A program made the position numbers and the translations under genes. The notes below the pieces were generated by a model. It was given only the letters and a program-made list of their open reading frames with translations. It searched no databases and was not told the DNA's origin. A DNA stretch of 61,376 nucleotides from Phocoenobacter atlanticus (GTDB taxonomy: Bacteria; Pseudomonadota; Gammaproteobacteria; Enterobacterales; Pasteurellaceae), in NCBI RefSeq assembly GCF_030764225.1, contig NZ_JASAXH010000015.1; one strand, given 5' to 3'. This document shows positions 35,844 to 45,594 of this stretch, one piece after another. How positions within the stretch are numbered: the first letter of the stretch is position 1; each line of letters opens with the position of its first letter.

Positions 35844-37184
35844 ATGATTACAATTAAACAAGGCTTGGATCTTCCTATTAATGGAAAACCAGCACAGGTA
35901 ATCCAAGACGGTAATACCGTGAATGAAGTTGCGATACTGGGTGAAGAGTATGTGGGAATGCGTCCTTCGATGAAAGTTCGAGTGGGCGATGTTGTAAAAA
36001 AAGGTCAAGTTCTTTTTGAAGATAAGAAGAATTTAGGCGTTGTTTTTACAGCTCCAGCAAGCGGTAAAATCACAGCGATTAATCGTGGTGAAAAACGTGT
36101 TCTTCAATCAGTTGTAATTAGCGTTGAGGGTTCGGAGCAGATTACTTTTTCTCGTTATGATGTATCAGAACTTAGTACATTAAATGCAGATCAAGTGAAA
36201 CAAAATTTAGTAAATTCAGGTATGTGGACAGCATTTCGTAGTCGTCCATTTAGTAAAATTCCGGCAATTGACAGTAAACCTTCCTCAATTTTTGTGAATG
36301 CAATGGATACTAATCCATTAGCCGCAAATCCTGAAGTGATCTTAAAAGCACATTGGCAAGATTTTATCAATGGTTTAACTGTATTAGGTCATTTAGATGA
36401 GAGCCCTATCCATCTTTGTAAAGCAGGTGGAAGTAATATTCCAACCGTCGATTTACCCAATTTAAAAATTCACGAATTTGAAGGTCCACACCCAGCAGGG
36501 TTAAGTGGTACACATATTCACTTTATTGATCCTGTCAGTATTTCTAAATCAGTTTGGTATATTAATTATCAGGATGTAATTTCTATCGGTCGTTTATTCA
36601 CGAGCGGTGAATTATGTGCTGAACGTATAATTTCTTTGGCTGGACCTCAAGTAAAAGAACCTCGTTTAGTGAAAACGTGTGTGGGAGCAAACCTTTCTCA
36701 ATTGACTCAAAATGAGTTAAAAGAAGGAGATAATCGAGTTATTTCAGGTTCTGTATTAAGCGGAGCAAAAGCAGAAGGTCCTGTTGATTATTTAGGGCGT
36801 TATGCTTTGCAAGTTTCAGTGCTAGCTGAAGGACGTCAAAAAGAATTATTTGGTTGGATTATGCCAGGTAAAGAGAAATTCTCTATCACACGTACAACCT
36901 TAGGTCATTTCAGTAAAAAATTATTTAATTTTAATACTGCTTTACACGGTGGTGAACGTGCAATGGTGCCAATCGGTGCTTATGAACGCGTGATGCCATT
37001 AGATATCATTCCAACATTATTATTACGTGATTTAGCTGCTGGCGACACTGATTCTGCACAGAACTTAGGCTGCTTAGAGTTGGATGAAGAAGATTTGGCA
37101 CTTTGTACCTTTGTTTGCCCAGGTAAAAATGAGTACGGTCCTCTCTTGCGTCAGGCGTTAGAAAAAATTGAGAAGGAAGGTTAA
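35844..37184 (+). CDS. nqrA: Na+-translocating NADH:quinone reductase subunit A
   Basis: First subunit of Na+-NQR, the respiratory sodium pump; about 446 residues. It begins MITIKQGLDLPINGKP, as in Vibrio and Haemophilus NqrA, so I use ATG 35844 rather than the GTG at 35832. Domains include the biotinyl-lipoyl-like fold (GDVVKKGQVLFEDKKN) and the NqrA core with GTHIHFIDPVS. NqrA is a peripheral cytoplasmic subunit implicated in quinone binding. Followed one base later by nqrB. Confidence 0.95.
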   Translation: MITIKQGLDLPINGKPAQVIQDGNTVNEVAILGEEYVGMRPSMKVRVGDVVKKGQVLFEDKKNLGVVFTAPASGKITAINRGEKRVLQSVVISVEGSEQITFSRYDVSELSTLNADQVKQNLVNSGMWTAFRSRPFSKIPAIDSKPSSIFVNAMDTNPLAANPEVILKAHWQDFINGLTVLGHLDESPIHLCKAGGSNIPTVDLPNLKIHEFEGPHPAGLSGTHIHFIDPVSISKSVWYINYQDVISIGRLFTSGELCAERIISLAGPQVKEPRLVKTCVGANLSQLTQNELKEGDNRVISGSVLSGAKAEGPVDYLGRYALQVSVLAEGRQKELFGWIMPGKEKFSITRTTLGHFSKKLFNFNTALHGGERAMVPIGAYERVMPLDIIPTLLLRDLAAGDTDSAQNLGCLELDEEDLALCTFVCPGKNEYGPLLRQALEKIEKEG

Positions 37185-37185
37185 G

Positions 37186-38418
37186 ATGGGATTAAACAAT
37201 CTTTTTGAAAAAATGGAACCTGCCTTTCATAAAGGTGGAAAGTATGAAAAATTCTATACTTTATTTGAAGCAGCTTATACCATTTTTTATACACAAGGAA
37301 CAGTAACCAAAAAAGATTCTCACGTTCGTGATGCATTAGATTCAAAACGAATGATGATTATTGTTTGGTTAGCTCTGTTTCCTGCAATGTTTTATGGAAT
37401 GTTCAATGTAGGTGAACAAGCCATTGCTGCTACACATCATTTGGGATCATTAGCAGATAGTCTTGTAAATAACTGGCACTACGGTTTATCAAATATGTTA
37501 GGGGCAACCTTAAGCAATGATGCTGGTGTATTTAGTAAAATGCTGTTAGGCGCAACCTATTTTCTTCCTATTTATTTAACCATTTTCTTAGTGGGTGGTT
37601 TCTGGGAAGTCGTATTTGCAATGGTGCGTGGTCACGAAATTAATGAAGGTTTCTTCGTTACTTCTATTTTACTCGCATTGATTGTTCCACCAACATTACC
37701 ATTATGGCAAGCAGCATTAGCCGCAACCTTTGGTGTGGTTGTAGCCAAAGAAGTATTTGGCGGTGTAGGTAAAAACTTTATGAACCCTGCATTAGCGGGT
37801 CGTGCATTTTTATTCTTTGCTTATCCAGCTCAAATTTCAGGGGATATGGTTTGGACTGCTGCAGATGGTTTTTCTGGTGCAACTGCTCTTTCCCAATGGG
37901 CGGCTGGTGGTCAAGGCGCATTAACGCATTCAGTAACAGGTCAATCTATTACTTGGATGGATGCATTCTTAGGCAACATTCCAGGTTCTATGGGTGAAGT
38001 CTCAACCTTAATGCTTATAATTGGTGCCGCAATCATTGTCTTTACACGTATTGCTTCTTGGCGAATTATTGCTGGTGTAATGATCGGTATGATTGCAACA
38101 TCGACATTATTCAATTTTATTGGCTCAGAAACTAACTCAATGTTTGCAATGCCTTGGTATTGGCATTTAGTATTAGGTGGTTTTGCACTTGGTATGTTCT
38201 TTATGGCAACTGACCCTGTGTCTGCATCATTTACCAATAAAGGCAAATGGTGGTATGGAGCATTAATCGGTACAATGTGTGTCATTATTCGTGTAGCAAA
38301 CCCAGCATACCCAGAAGGTATGATGTTAGCCATTTTATTCGCTAACTTGTTTGCACCATTATTTGACTATGTTGTTGTTCAAGCTAATATCAAACGTCGG
38401 AGAGCTCGTAATGTTTAA
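37186..38418 (+). CDS. nqrB: Na+-translocating NADH:quinone reductase subunit B
   Basis: A 410-residue membrane subunit with about ten spans. The covalent FMN site is GFSGATALS, with the flavinylated Thr at residue 233. MNPALAGRAFLFFAYP is the family signature. ATG 37186 follows AAGGAAGG; an upstream frame extension lies inside nqrA. It overlaps nqrC by eight bases. NqrB carries riboflavin/FMN and forms the core of the sodium path. Confidence 0.96.
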   Translation: MGLNNLFEKMEPAFHKGGKYEKFYTLFEAAYTIFYTQGTVTKKDSHVRDALDSKRMMIIVWLALFPAMFYGMFNVGEQAIAATHHLGSLADSLVNNWHYGLSNMLGATLSNDAGVFSKMLLGATYFLPIYLTIFLVGGFWEVVFAMVRGHEINEGFFVTSILLALIVPPTLPLWQAALAATFGVVVAKEVFGGVGKNFMNPALAGRAFLFFAYPAQISGDMVWTAADGFSGATALSQWAAGGQGALTHSVTGQSITWMDAFLGNIPGSMGEVSTLMLIIGAAIIVFTRIASWRIIAGVMIGMIATSTLFNFIGSETNSMFAMPWYWHLVLGGFALGMFFMATDPVSASFTNKGKWWYGALIGTMCVIIRVANPAYPEGMMLAILFANLFAPLFDYVVVQANIKRRRARNV

Positions 38419-39184
38419 GAATAAAGATAGCATTGGCGGAACAATTTCAATTGTTGTTCTGTTAAGTTTAGTTTGTTCAATTATTGTAGCTGGATCGGCA
38501 GTATTATTAAAATCAGCACAAGAAGAACAAAAAGCATTGGATAAACAAAAAAACATTTTAAATGTGGCAGGTTTGTTAAAAGGCGATGTAACTAAAAAAG
38601 AAGTGAAGCAAATTTATACTAAAAACATTGAACCTCGAATTGTAGATTTGGCAACAGGGGACTATGTTGAAGGTATTAAAAACTTTGATGCAAAAGTGGC
38701 AGCAAAAGATCCTGCTCAAAATGTTAAAATTTTACCTAATGATGATAAAGCCAGCATTCGCACTCGTGCAAAATATGCAGAAGTATATCTTGTAAAAGGT
38801 GAAGATAATCAATTAAACCAAGTTATTGTTCCTATTTATGGAACAGGCTTATGGTCTGTGATGTATGGTTTTATTTCTATTCAACCAGATGGAAATACTA
38901 TCAATGGTATTACATACTATGAGCAAGGTGAAACACCAGGATTAGGTGGTGAGATTGAAAATCCAAAATGGCAAGCTCAGTTTAAAGGTAAAAAATTACT
39001 GAATGAACAAGGTGAGTCTGCTATCACTATCGCAAAAGGTGGTTCATCAGACAAAGAGCACGGAATTGATGCATTATCAGGTGCAACCTTAACGTCTCGT
39101 GGAGTTGATGGTACATTTAAATACTGGTTTAGTAAAAATGGCTTCGGTCCATATTTAGCAAAACTCAAAGCAGGAGCTAACTAA
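38411..39184 (+). CDS. nqrC: Na+-translocating NADH:quinone reductase subunit C
   Basis: A 257-residue subunit with one N-terminal membrane anchor (residues about 11-34) and a periplasmic FMN-binding domain. The covalent FMN attachment site is ALSGATLTSRGV, Thr226. The ATG at 38411 overlaps the nqrB stop and gives MFKNKDSIGGTISIV, the expected N-terminus. Flavin attachment would need ApbE, which is not encoded in this window. Confidence 0.95.
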   Translation: MFKNKDSIGGTISIVVLLSLVCSIIVAGSAVLLKSAQEEQKALDKQKNILNVAGLLKGDVTKKEVKQIYTKNIEPRIVDLATGDYVEGIKNFDAKVAAKDPAQNVKILPNDDKASIRTRAKYAEVYLVKGEDNQLNQVIVPIYGTGLWSVMYGFISIQPDGNTINGITYYEQGETPGLGGEIENPKWQAQFKGKKLLNEQGESAITIAKGGSSDKEHGIDALSGATLTSRGVDGTFKYWFSKNGFGPYLAKLKAGAN

Positions 39185-39810
39185 TGGCAGATAAATCAAA
39201 TATGAAAAAGTTATTGTTATCACCAGTAATGGATAATAACCCAATTGCATTGCAAATTTTGGGTATCTGTTCTGCGTTAGCAGTAACGACAAAATTAGAA
39301 ACTGCAGTGGTAATGACATTTGCGGTAATTTTTGTAACAGCATTCTCAAACTTGTTTATTTCAATTATCCGTAACTATATTCCTAATAGTGTGCGTATTA
39401 TTGTGCAAATGGCAATTATTGCATCATTAGTAATTTTGGTTGACCAAATATTACGTGCTTATGCTTATGGTTTGTCTAAACAGCTTTCGGTATTCGTTGG
39501 TTTGATTATTACAAACTGTATCGTAATGGGACGTGCAGAAGCCTTTGCAATGAAATCTGCACCATTAGAAAGTTTTGTGGATGGTATCGGAAATGGTTTA
39601 GGTTATGGTGCAATTCTTGTGACTGTTGCCTTTATTCGTGAGCTAATTGGTTCAGGAAAATTATTTGGAATGACTGTTTTCCAAACCATTCAAGATGGTG
39701 GTTGGTATCAAACAAATGGCTTGTTCTTACTTGCTCCAAGTGCGTTCTTTATCATCGGTTTTTTAATTTGGGGGCTTCGTACTCTCAAACCTGAACAAGT
39801 GGAGAAATAA
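39184..39810 (+). CDS. nqrD: Na+-translocating NADH:quinone reductase subunit D
   Basis: A 208-residue membrane subunit with six spans, homologous to NqrE and to RnfE. MKKLLLSPVMDNNPIALQIL opens it, and GLIITNCIVMGRAEAFAMKS contains the conserved Cys that helps bind the intramembrane iron centre. Coupled to nqrC by a one-base TAATG overlap. Confidence 0.95.
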   Translation: MADKSNMKKLLLSPVMDNNPIALQILGICSALAVTTKLETAVVMTFAVIFVTAFSNLFISIIRNYIPNSVRIIVQMAIIASLVILVDQILRAYAYGLSKQLSVFVGLIITNCIVMGRAEAFAMKSAPLESFVDGIGNGLGYGAILVTVAFIRELIGSGKLFGMTVFQTIQDGGWYQTNGLFLLAPSAFFIIGFLIWGLRTLKPEQVEK

Positions 39811-39812
39811 TA

Positions 39813-40409
39813 ATGGAACATTATATTAGTCTATTTGTAAAATCTGTATTTATTGAAAATATGGCACTGTCTTTCTTCCTTGGTATGTGTACATTCCTTG
39901 CGGTATCTAAAAAAGTATCAACTGCTTTTGGTTTAGGTATTGCAGTAATCGTGGTTTTAGGTATTTCAGTACCTGTAAACCAATTAGTTTATGTTCACGT
40001 ACTAAAAGAAAATGCACTTGTTGAAGGGGTTGATTTAACCTTCCTTAACTTTATTACCTTTATCGGTGTTATCGCTGCATTAGTACAAATTCTAGAAATG
40101 TTTTTAGATAAGTTTGTACCAGCACTTTATAATGCATTAGGTATTTTCTTACCGCTAATCACTGTAAACTGTGCAATTTTTGGTGGTGTATCATTTATGG
40201 TACAACGTGAATATAATTTTGCAGAATCAGTGGTTTACGGTATTGGCGCTGGTACAGGTTGGATGTTAGCCATCGTTGCTCTTGCAGGGATCACAGAGAA
40301 GTTAAAATATGCGGATATTCCAGCAGGACTTCGTGGTTTAGGAATTACCTTTATTACCGCTGGTTTAATGGCATTAGGATTTATGTCATTTTCAGGTATT
40401 CAACTATAA
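39813..40409 (+). CDS. nqrE: Na+-translocating NADH:quinone reductase subunit E
   Basis: A 198-residue membrane subunit with six spans, paired in inverted topology with NqrD. MEHYISLFVKSVFIENMAL at the start and LPLITVNCAIFGGVSFMVQ with its conserved Cys are characteristic. It starts two bases after nqrD. Confidence 0.95.
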   Translation: MEHYISLFVKSVFIENMALSFFLGMCTFLAVSKKVSTAFGLGIAVIVVLGISVPVNQLVYVHVLKENALVEGVDLTFLNFITFIGVIAALVQILEMFLDKFVPALYNALGIFLPLITVNCAIFGGVSFMVQREYNFAESVVYGIGAGTGWMLAIVALAGITEKLKYADIPAGLRGLGITFITAGLMALGFMSFSGIQL

Positions 40410-40421
40410 GGAGCATATCGA

Positions 40422-41648
40422 ATGAGTAATTTTATTTTCGGTATTATCGTATTTACTGCAATCGTATTTGCATTAGCCGCACTTATTTTAGTGGCTAAAT
40501 CAAAATTAGTAGATTCAGGCGATATTACCATTTCAATCAATGATGATCCTGAAAAAGCAATTACATTACCTGCTGGAGGAAAACTACTAAATGCACTAGG
40601 TAGCAAAGGTATTTTTGTTTCTTCAGCTTGTGGGGGCGGTGGCTCTTGTGGTCAATGTGTGGTTAAAGTAAAAAGTGGTGGAGGTGAAATCCTACCAACT
40701 GAGCTTTCGCATATTACTAAACGTGAAGCACAAGAGGGTTATCGCTTATCTTGTCAAGTTAGTGTAAAAAGCAATATGGATGTTGAGTTACCAGAAGAGA
40801 TCTTTGGTGTAAAAAAATGGGAATGTACCGTTATTTCTAACGATAATGAGGCAACCTTTATCAAAGAGCTTAAGTTGGCAATTCCTGATGGTGAAGATGT
40901 GCCATTCCGCGCGGGTGGTTACATTCAAATCGAAGCTGAACCACATACTGTGGCTTATAAAGATTTTGATATTCCAAAAGAGTACCACGAAGATTGGGAC
41001 AAATTTGATTTATGGCGTTATGTATCTAAGGTTGATGAGCCTATCGTACGTGCTTACTCAATGGCTTCATACCCAGAAGAGAGAGGCATTATTATGCTAA
41101 ACGTACGTATTGCAACGCCTCCTCCTCGTAACCCAGATGTTCCACCGGGTCAAATGTCATCATACATTTGGTCACTTAAAGCAGGTGATAAAGTCACAAT
41201 TTCAGGTCCATTTGGTGAATTCTTTGCGAAAGACACCGATGCTGAAATGGTATTTATCGGTGGTGGTGCGGGTATGGCACCAATGCGTTCACATATCTTT
41301 GACCAACTAAAACGTTTGAAATCAAAACGTAAAATGTCATTCTGGTATGGTGCAAGATCAAAACGTGAAATGTTCTATGTAAATGATTTTGATACGCTTG
41401 CAAAAGAGAATGAAAACTTTGAATGGCACGTAGCACTTTCAGATCCACAACCTGATGATAATTGGACTGGTTACACGGGCTTTATTCACAATGTGCTTTA
41501 TGAAAACTACTTAAAAGATCACGAAGCACCAGAAGATTGTGAATACTATATGTGTGGACCTCCAATGATGAATGCAGCTGTAATTGGTATGCTAAAAGAT
41601 CTAGGTGTTGAAGATGAAAACATCCTACTTGATGATTTCGGTGGCTAA
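40422..41648 (+). CDS. nqrF: Na+-translocating NADH:quinone reductase subunit F
   Basis: A 408-residue NADH-oxidising subunit. One N-terminal membrane anchor (4-25) is followed by a 2Fe-2S ferredoxin domain with Cys70, 76, 79 and 111 (SSACGGGGSCGQCVVKV), then FAD- and NADH-binding domains (RAYSMASYPEE, FIGGGAGMAPMRSH, YMCGPPMMNAAVI). AAGGAG precedes the ATG. It is the electron entry point of the complex; a terminator follows. Confidence 0.96.
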   Translation: MSNFIFGIIVFTAIVFALAALILVAKSKLVDSGDITISINDDPEKAITLPAGGKLLNALGSKGIFVSSACGGGGSCGQCVVKVKSGGGEILPTELSHITKREAQEGYRLSCQVSVKSNMDVELPEEIFGVKKWECTVISNDNEATFIKELKLAIPDGEDVPFRAGGYIQIEAEPHTVAYKDFDIPKEYHEDWDKFDLWRYVSKVDEPIVRAYSMASYPEERGIIMLNVRIATPPPRNPDVPPGQMSSYIWSLKAGDKVTISGPFGEFFAKDTDAEMVFIGGGAGMAPMRSHIFDQLKRLKSKRKMSFWYGARSKREMFYVNDFDTLAKENENFEWHVALSDPQPDDNWTGYTGFIHNVLYENYLKDHEAPEDCEYYMCGPPMMNAAVIGMLKDLGVEDENILLDDFGG

Positions 41649-41689
41649 TTAAAAAATAATTATTTATTGAAATTTAATAGTATTATCAC

Positions 41690-41725
41690 AACCCCAAAAT
41701 TTAAATATTATTTTGGGGTTCTTTG
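41690..41725 (+). terminator. Terminator after the nqr operon
   Basis: An 11-base perfect stem, aaccccaaaat with attttggggtt, loop of nine, followed by cttt. It lies 41 bases after the nqrF stop. The remaining bases up to parE contain an aagcggt-type uptake signal with ttgcaaatt and the parE promoter region. Confidence 0.8.
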
Positions 41726-41934
41726 TATCAATAAATAATAAGATAGCGGTAAGATATTTATTATTTTTTGCAAATTCTTACATTTATCTACCCGCTATAG
41801 TCACAAAAAATAAGTTTATTACAAAAAATAAAATTTAATAATTAATCAGTAGCAACTAATGATTGTGACTTTTGTCGCAATTCGTTAAAATCGCGTTCTA
41901 CTTTCAATAATACAAAAATCAGAGAAAATTTTTT

Positions 41935-43866
41935 ATGGCAGAAAAACGTTACGATGCAGATGAGATAACCGTTCTTAAAGATCTTGAACCTGTTCAGCTT
42001 CGTCCAGGAATGTACACTGATACCACTCGTCCTAATCATTTAGGGCAAGAAGTGATTGATAATAGTGTCGATGAAGCATTAGCAGGATTTGCAACCCAGA
42101 TTGATGTTATTCTACATAAAGATAATTCTCTAGAAGTCATTGATGACGGACGTGGTATGCCTGTGGATATTCATTCCTCTGAAAAAATTTCAGGGGTGGA
42201 ATTAATTCTAACCAAACTTCACGCAGGCGGTAAGTTCTCCAATAAAAATTACACTTTTTCAGGTGGTTTACACGGTGTAGGAATTTCAGTGGTAAATGCC
42301 CTTTCAGAACGTGTTGAAGTAACAATCAAGCGTGATGGTAAAGTGCATACTATTGCATTTTCAAATGGTGCAAAAATTGAAGAATTACAAGTGATTAAAA
42401 AGTGTTTAAAGCGTGATACGGGAACAACGGTTCGCTTTTATCCAAATCCAAAGTATTTTGATTCTGCTAAATTCTCCGTAAGCCGTTTACGTCATTTATT
42501 ACGTGCCAAAGCAGTACTTTGTCCTAAACTAACTGTTAATTTCACAGATCATATCAACGATATTCAAGAAACTTGGTATTATGAAGATGGTTTATCCGAT
42601 TATTTAACCGATGCCCTCAATGAATATGAAACATTGCCAAAAATACCTTTTACGGGAGATATTGTAGAAGAAACGGATGCATTAAGTTGGGCATTAAGTT
42701 GGTTGCCTGAAAATGGTGAATTGATTGCAGAAAGTTATGTAAACTTAATTCCAACATTGCAAGGTGGCACACACGTTAATGGGTTGCGTCAAGGATTATT
42801 AAATGCAATGGTAGAGTTTTGTGACTTCCGTAATCTTTTACCTCGTGGAGTAAAACTAACAGCAGATGATGTTTGGGGACGTTGTAGTTATGTACTTTCT
42901 CTAAAAATGCAAGATCCTCAATTTGCAGGGCAAACCAAAGAGCGTTTATCTTCTCGTCAAGCAGCGAGTTATGTTTCAAATATTGTAAAAGATGCTTTTA
43001 GTTTATGGCTTAACCAAAATGTGCAAGCAGGACAACAAATTGCAGAATTAGCCATTAGTTCAGCACAACGCCGTTTACGTGCCTCAAAAAAAGTGGTGCG
43101 TAAAAAATTGGTCAGTGGTCCTGCTCTACCCGGTAAACTCGCTGATTGTACCGCTCAAGATTTAACTCGCACCGAACTTTTCCTTGTGGAAGGAGATTCT
43201 GCAGGGGGGTCAGCGAAACAAGCTCGTGATAAAGAATTTCAAGCTATTTTACCGCTACGAGGTAAAATTCTAAATACGTGGGAAGTATCACCAGAGCAGG
43301 TGTTGGCCTCCAATGAAGTACACGACATTGCTGTGGCGTTAGGAATTGATCCTGATAGTGATGATTTAACTCAACTACGTTATGGCAAAGTGTGTATTCT
43401 TGCTGATGCAGATTCTGATGGTTTACATATCGCTACTCTACTTTGTGCCTTATTTTTACGCCATTTTCCAAAATTGGTTAAACAAGGACACGTTTATGTG
43501 GCAATGCCCCCTCTTTATCGTATTGATATCGGTAAAAACGAAGTACATTATGCTTTAGATGAAGTGGAAAAAGAAGCAATTTTAACACGTCTGGCGAACA
43601 AACGAGGCAAACCTAATGTACAACGCTTTAAAGGATTAGGTGAGATGAATCCAAGTCAATTACGTGAAACCACAATGGATCCAAGTACACGCCGTTTAGT
43701 ACAGCTTACTTTTGATGAAACAGCACAAGCACTTGACATAGCAAGTGAAATTGAAGATGAACCAAATACTTTTGAGATAATGGATATGCTATTAGCAAAA
43801 AAACGCTCAGAAGATCGTAAGCAGTGGTTACAACGTCGAGGTGATGAAGCAGATTTAGCCGTTTAA
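41935..43866 (+). CDS. parE: DNA topoisomerase IV subunit B
   Basis: A 643-residue type II topoisomerase ATPase subunit that decatenates daughter chromosomes with ParC. The GHKL ATPase has VIDNSVDEALAG, IDDGRGMPVD and GGLHGVGISVVNALS. The Toprim domain has ELFLVEGDSAGGSAKQARD and ADADSDGLHIATL, and LKRDTGTTV plus the length separate it from GyrB. parC is not adjacent; a bidirectional terminator and the rplI operon follow. Confidence 0.95.
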   Translation: MAEKRYDADEITVLKDLEPVQLRPGMYTDTTRPNHLGQEVIDNSVDEALAGFATQIDVILHKDNSLEVIDDGRGMPVDIHSSEKISGVELILTKLHAGGKFSNKNYTFSGGLHGVGISVVNALSERVEVTIKRDGKVHTIAFSNGAKIEELQVIKKCLKRDTGTTVRFYPNPKYFDSAKFSVSRLRHLLRAKAVLCPKLTVNFTDHINDIQETWYYEDGLSDYLTDALNEYETLPKIPFTGDIVEETDALSWALSWLPENGELIAESYVNLIPTLQGGTHVNGLRQGLLNAMVEFCDFRNLLPRGVKLTADDVWGRCSYVLSLKMQDPQFAGQTKERLSSRQAASYVSNIVKDAFSLWLNQNVQAGQQIAELAISSAQRRLRASKKVVRKKLVSGPALPGKLADCTAQDLTRTELFLVEGDSAGGSAKQARDKEFQAILPLRGKILNTWEVSPEQVLASNEVHDIAVALGIDPDSDDLTQLRYGKVCILADADSDGLHIATLLCALFLRHFPKLVKQGHVYVAMPPLYRIDIGKNEVHYALDEVEKEAILTRLANKRGKPNVQRFKGLGEMNPSQLRETTMDPSTRRLVQLTFDETAQALDIASEIEDEPNTFEIMDMLLAKKRSEDRKQWLQRRGDEADLAV

Positions 43867-43915
43867 CCTATAAGATAAAGATAGATAAGTATATTTTTTG
43901 ATACTTATTAAATAA

Positions 43916-43943
43916 AAAGGTCTAGATGTTTATCTAGACCTTT
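43916..43943. terminator. Bidirectional terminator between parE and rplI
   Basis: aaaggtctaga pairs perfectly with tctagaccttt around a six-base loop; T-rich runs follow on either strand. It separates the converging parE and rpsF-priB-rpsR-rplI transcripts. Confidence 0.85.
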
Positions 43944-44012
43944 ATCAGAAACCTTAAAACCATCTAGTCTAAACTTAGACAGTTCTTAAAGCATTTTGTT
44001 TATTGTTAAAGA

Positions 44013-44462
44013 TTACTCTGCAACAACAACGATAGTCACTTCAGATGCAACTTCTGCGTGAAGTTGAACTTTAACAGTGTATTCGCCCAATGCACGAAGT
44101 GGACCTTCGCCTAAACGAACTTCACTCTTCGCTAATTCAACACCTGCTTTAGATACTGCATCAGCAATATCACGCGCACCAATTGAACCGAATAAACGAC
44201 CATCTTCACCAGCATTAGATGCAACGGTAATTGCTTCTAGTGCATTCATTTGATCTGCTCGAGCTTGTGCTGCTACTAATACTGCTGCTGCTTTTGCTTC
44301 TAATTCAGCACGACGTGCTTCAAAATGTTCAATGTTTGCTTTAGTTGCCATAACTGCTTTACCCTGTGGGATTAAGTAGTTACGAGCAAAACCTGATTTA
44401 ACATCTACTTGATCGCCCACACTACCTAGGTGAGCAATTTTGTCTAATAAAATAACTTGCAT
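44013..44462 (-). CDS. rplI: 50S ribosomal protein L9
   Basis: A 149-residue ribosomal protein with the N-terminal L9 signature MQVILLDKIAHLGSVGDQVDVKSGFARNYL condensed around GYARN-like GFARNYLIPQGKA, a long connecting helix (about 40-75, Ala/Glu/Lys-rich) and a C-terminal domain containing GRLFGSIGARDIADAV. Last gene of the rpsF operon. Confidence 0.97.
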   Translation of the reverse strand: MQVILLDKIAHLGSVGDQVDVKSGFARNYLIPQGKAVMATKANIEHFEARRAELEAKAAAVLVAAQARADQMNALEAITVASNAGEDGRLFGSIGARDIADAVSKAGVELAKSEVRLGEGPLRALGEYTVKVQLHAEVASEVTIVVVAE

Positions 44463-44478
44463 TTACTGATTCCTCTTC

Positions 44479-44706
44479 TTACTGATGATTGTCAGTGTAT
44501 GGTAACAACGCAAGGTAACGAGCGCGTTTGATTGCACGTGCTAATTGACGTTGATACTTCGCACGAGTACCAGTGATGCGGCTTGGTACAATTTTGCCGC
44601 TTTCTGAAATGTAGTTCTTTAATGTAGCGATATCTTTGTAATCGATTTCAACAACATTTTCCGCTGTAAAACGGCAGAACTTACGACGACGGAAATAACG
44701 TGCCAT
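44479..44706 (-). CDS. rpsR: 30S ribosomal protein S18
   Basis: A 75-residue basic protein: MARYFRRRKFCRFTAE, then DYKDIATLKNYISESGKIVP and the RNA-binding RITGTRAKYQRQLARAIKRA signature of S18. It binds S6 on the ribosome platform, matching its place two genes after rpsF. Confidence 0.98.
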   Translation of the reverse strand: MARYFRRRKFCRFTAENVVEIDYKDIATLKNYISESGKIVPSRITGTRAKYQRQLARAIKRARYLALLPYTDNHQ

Positions 44707-44717
44707 AGTGGCTTCTC

Positions 44718-45029
44718 CTAATCTATAAATTCAATTTGCTCGGTATGTAAAACTAACTGGTTTAAACCGTTATAGTCTTTGTGAGTATGAATAAAACCTT
44801 TAATTCTCACTTTACAACCGACCGTAATATGTTTTGTTTGTGTACTAAATTGTTCTCCTGCCAATACTACCTTTATTTTACACCACACTTGGCGTTGTAA
44901 ATTAACTTCTGTTCGATTAGAACGATGTTCTAAATAAAAACTATAAGTTGGTATTTTAGCTGGACTTAAGTTTTGTTTAACTCCTGTAACAACATTGCCA
45001 GTGAGTGTTAAACAATTCTCAACAAACAA
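44718..45029 (-). CDS. priB: Primosomal replication protein N (PriB)
   Basis: A single OB-fold protein of about 103 residues used in PriA-dependent replication restart. FYLEHRSNRTEVNLQRQVWC and LVLHTEQIEFID at the end match PriB. The best start is uncertain: a TTG at 45029, one base after the rpsF stop, gives the family length, while ATGs at 45059 and 45077 would overlap the end of rpsF. It keeps the rpsF-priB-rpsR-rplI order seen in enterics. Confidence 0.87.
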   Translation of the reverse strand: MFVENCLTLTGNVVTGVKQNLSPAKIPTYSFYLEHRSNRTEVNLQRQVWCKIKVVLAGEQFSTQTKHITVGCKVRIKGFIHTHKDYNGLNQLVLHTEQIEFID

Positions 45030-45030
45030 C

Positions 45031-45396
45031 TTACTCGCCCGCACCTTCTGGTTTAGCATCAGAAGCTTTACGCTCATCTTTTGCTTTAGCCATTGGAGAT
45101 GCTTCTGTTACGGCGTGCTTAGTACGAATGATAACGTTACGAAGAACGGCATCATTAAAACGGAAGTTTGTTTCTAGCTCGTCGATTACTGCTTGAGGCG
45201 CTTCTACATTCATTAACACATAGTGTGCTTTGTGTAGTTTATTAATTGGGTACGCTAATTGACGGCGACCCCAATCTTCTAAGCGATGAACTTGACCATT
45301 TGCTTCTTTAATAGAAGTAGTATAACGTTCGATCATACCTGGTACTTGTTCGCTTTGGTCCGGATGAACCATAAAAACGATTTCGTAGTGACGCAT
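45031..45396 (-). CDS. rpsF: 30S ribosomal protein S6
   Basis: A 121-residue ribosomal protein starting MRHYEIVFMVHPDQSEQVPG, with RLEDWGRRQLAYPINKLHKA and an acidic/basic C-terminal tail (MAKAKDERKASDAKPEGAGE) longer than the minimal S6 fold. AAGGA precedes the ATG. First gene of the ribosomal operon. Confidence 0.97.
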   Translation of the reverse strand: MRHYEIVFMVHPDQSEQVPGMIERYTTSIKEANGQVHRLEDWGRRQLAYPINKLHKAHYVLMNVEAPQAVIDELETNFRFNDAVLRNVIIRTKHAVTEASPMAKAKDERKASDAKPEGAGE

Positions 45397-45399
45397 ATT

Positions 45400-45484
45400 G
45401 ATCCTTACGGGTTAATCAGCCTTCGAGATAGCTCAGTCACAACGCTTTCGAAAGCAAGGATAAAAAATAAAAGTGTGACTGAAG
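45400..45484 (-). promoter_or_regulatory. Structured rpsF leader, possible S6:S18 control element
   Basis: The untranslated leader can fold: tcagtcac (45433-45440) pairs with gtgactga (45475-45482), enclosing the palindrome gctttcgaaagc (45444-45455). Nearer the start the minus strand reads ggctgattaacccgtaagga, containing a CCG. Leaders of rpsF in many bacteria bind the S6:S18 complex for feedback control; this is a plausible member but the match is by context only. Confidence 0.4.
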
Positions 45485-45489
45485 GCAAT

Positions 45490-45517
45490 ATTATACGGAT
45501 TATTTCTTTTTTCACAA
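45490..45517 (-). promoter_or_regulatory. Promoter of the rpsF operon
   Basis: On the minus strand TTGTGA (45517-45512) and a perfect TATAAT (45495-45490) are 16 bases apart, placing the transcript start about 85-90 bases before the rpsF ATG. Confidence 0.7.
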
Positions 45518-45594
45518 GTAAAAATTTTGCAAAATGTTTAGTTAAACTGACCGCTTAGGAGTATAATGCGTCGTCAAATTTAAGGAACATAGAG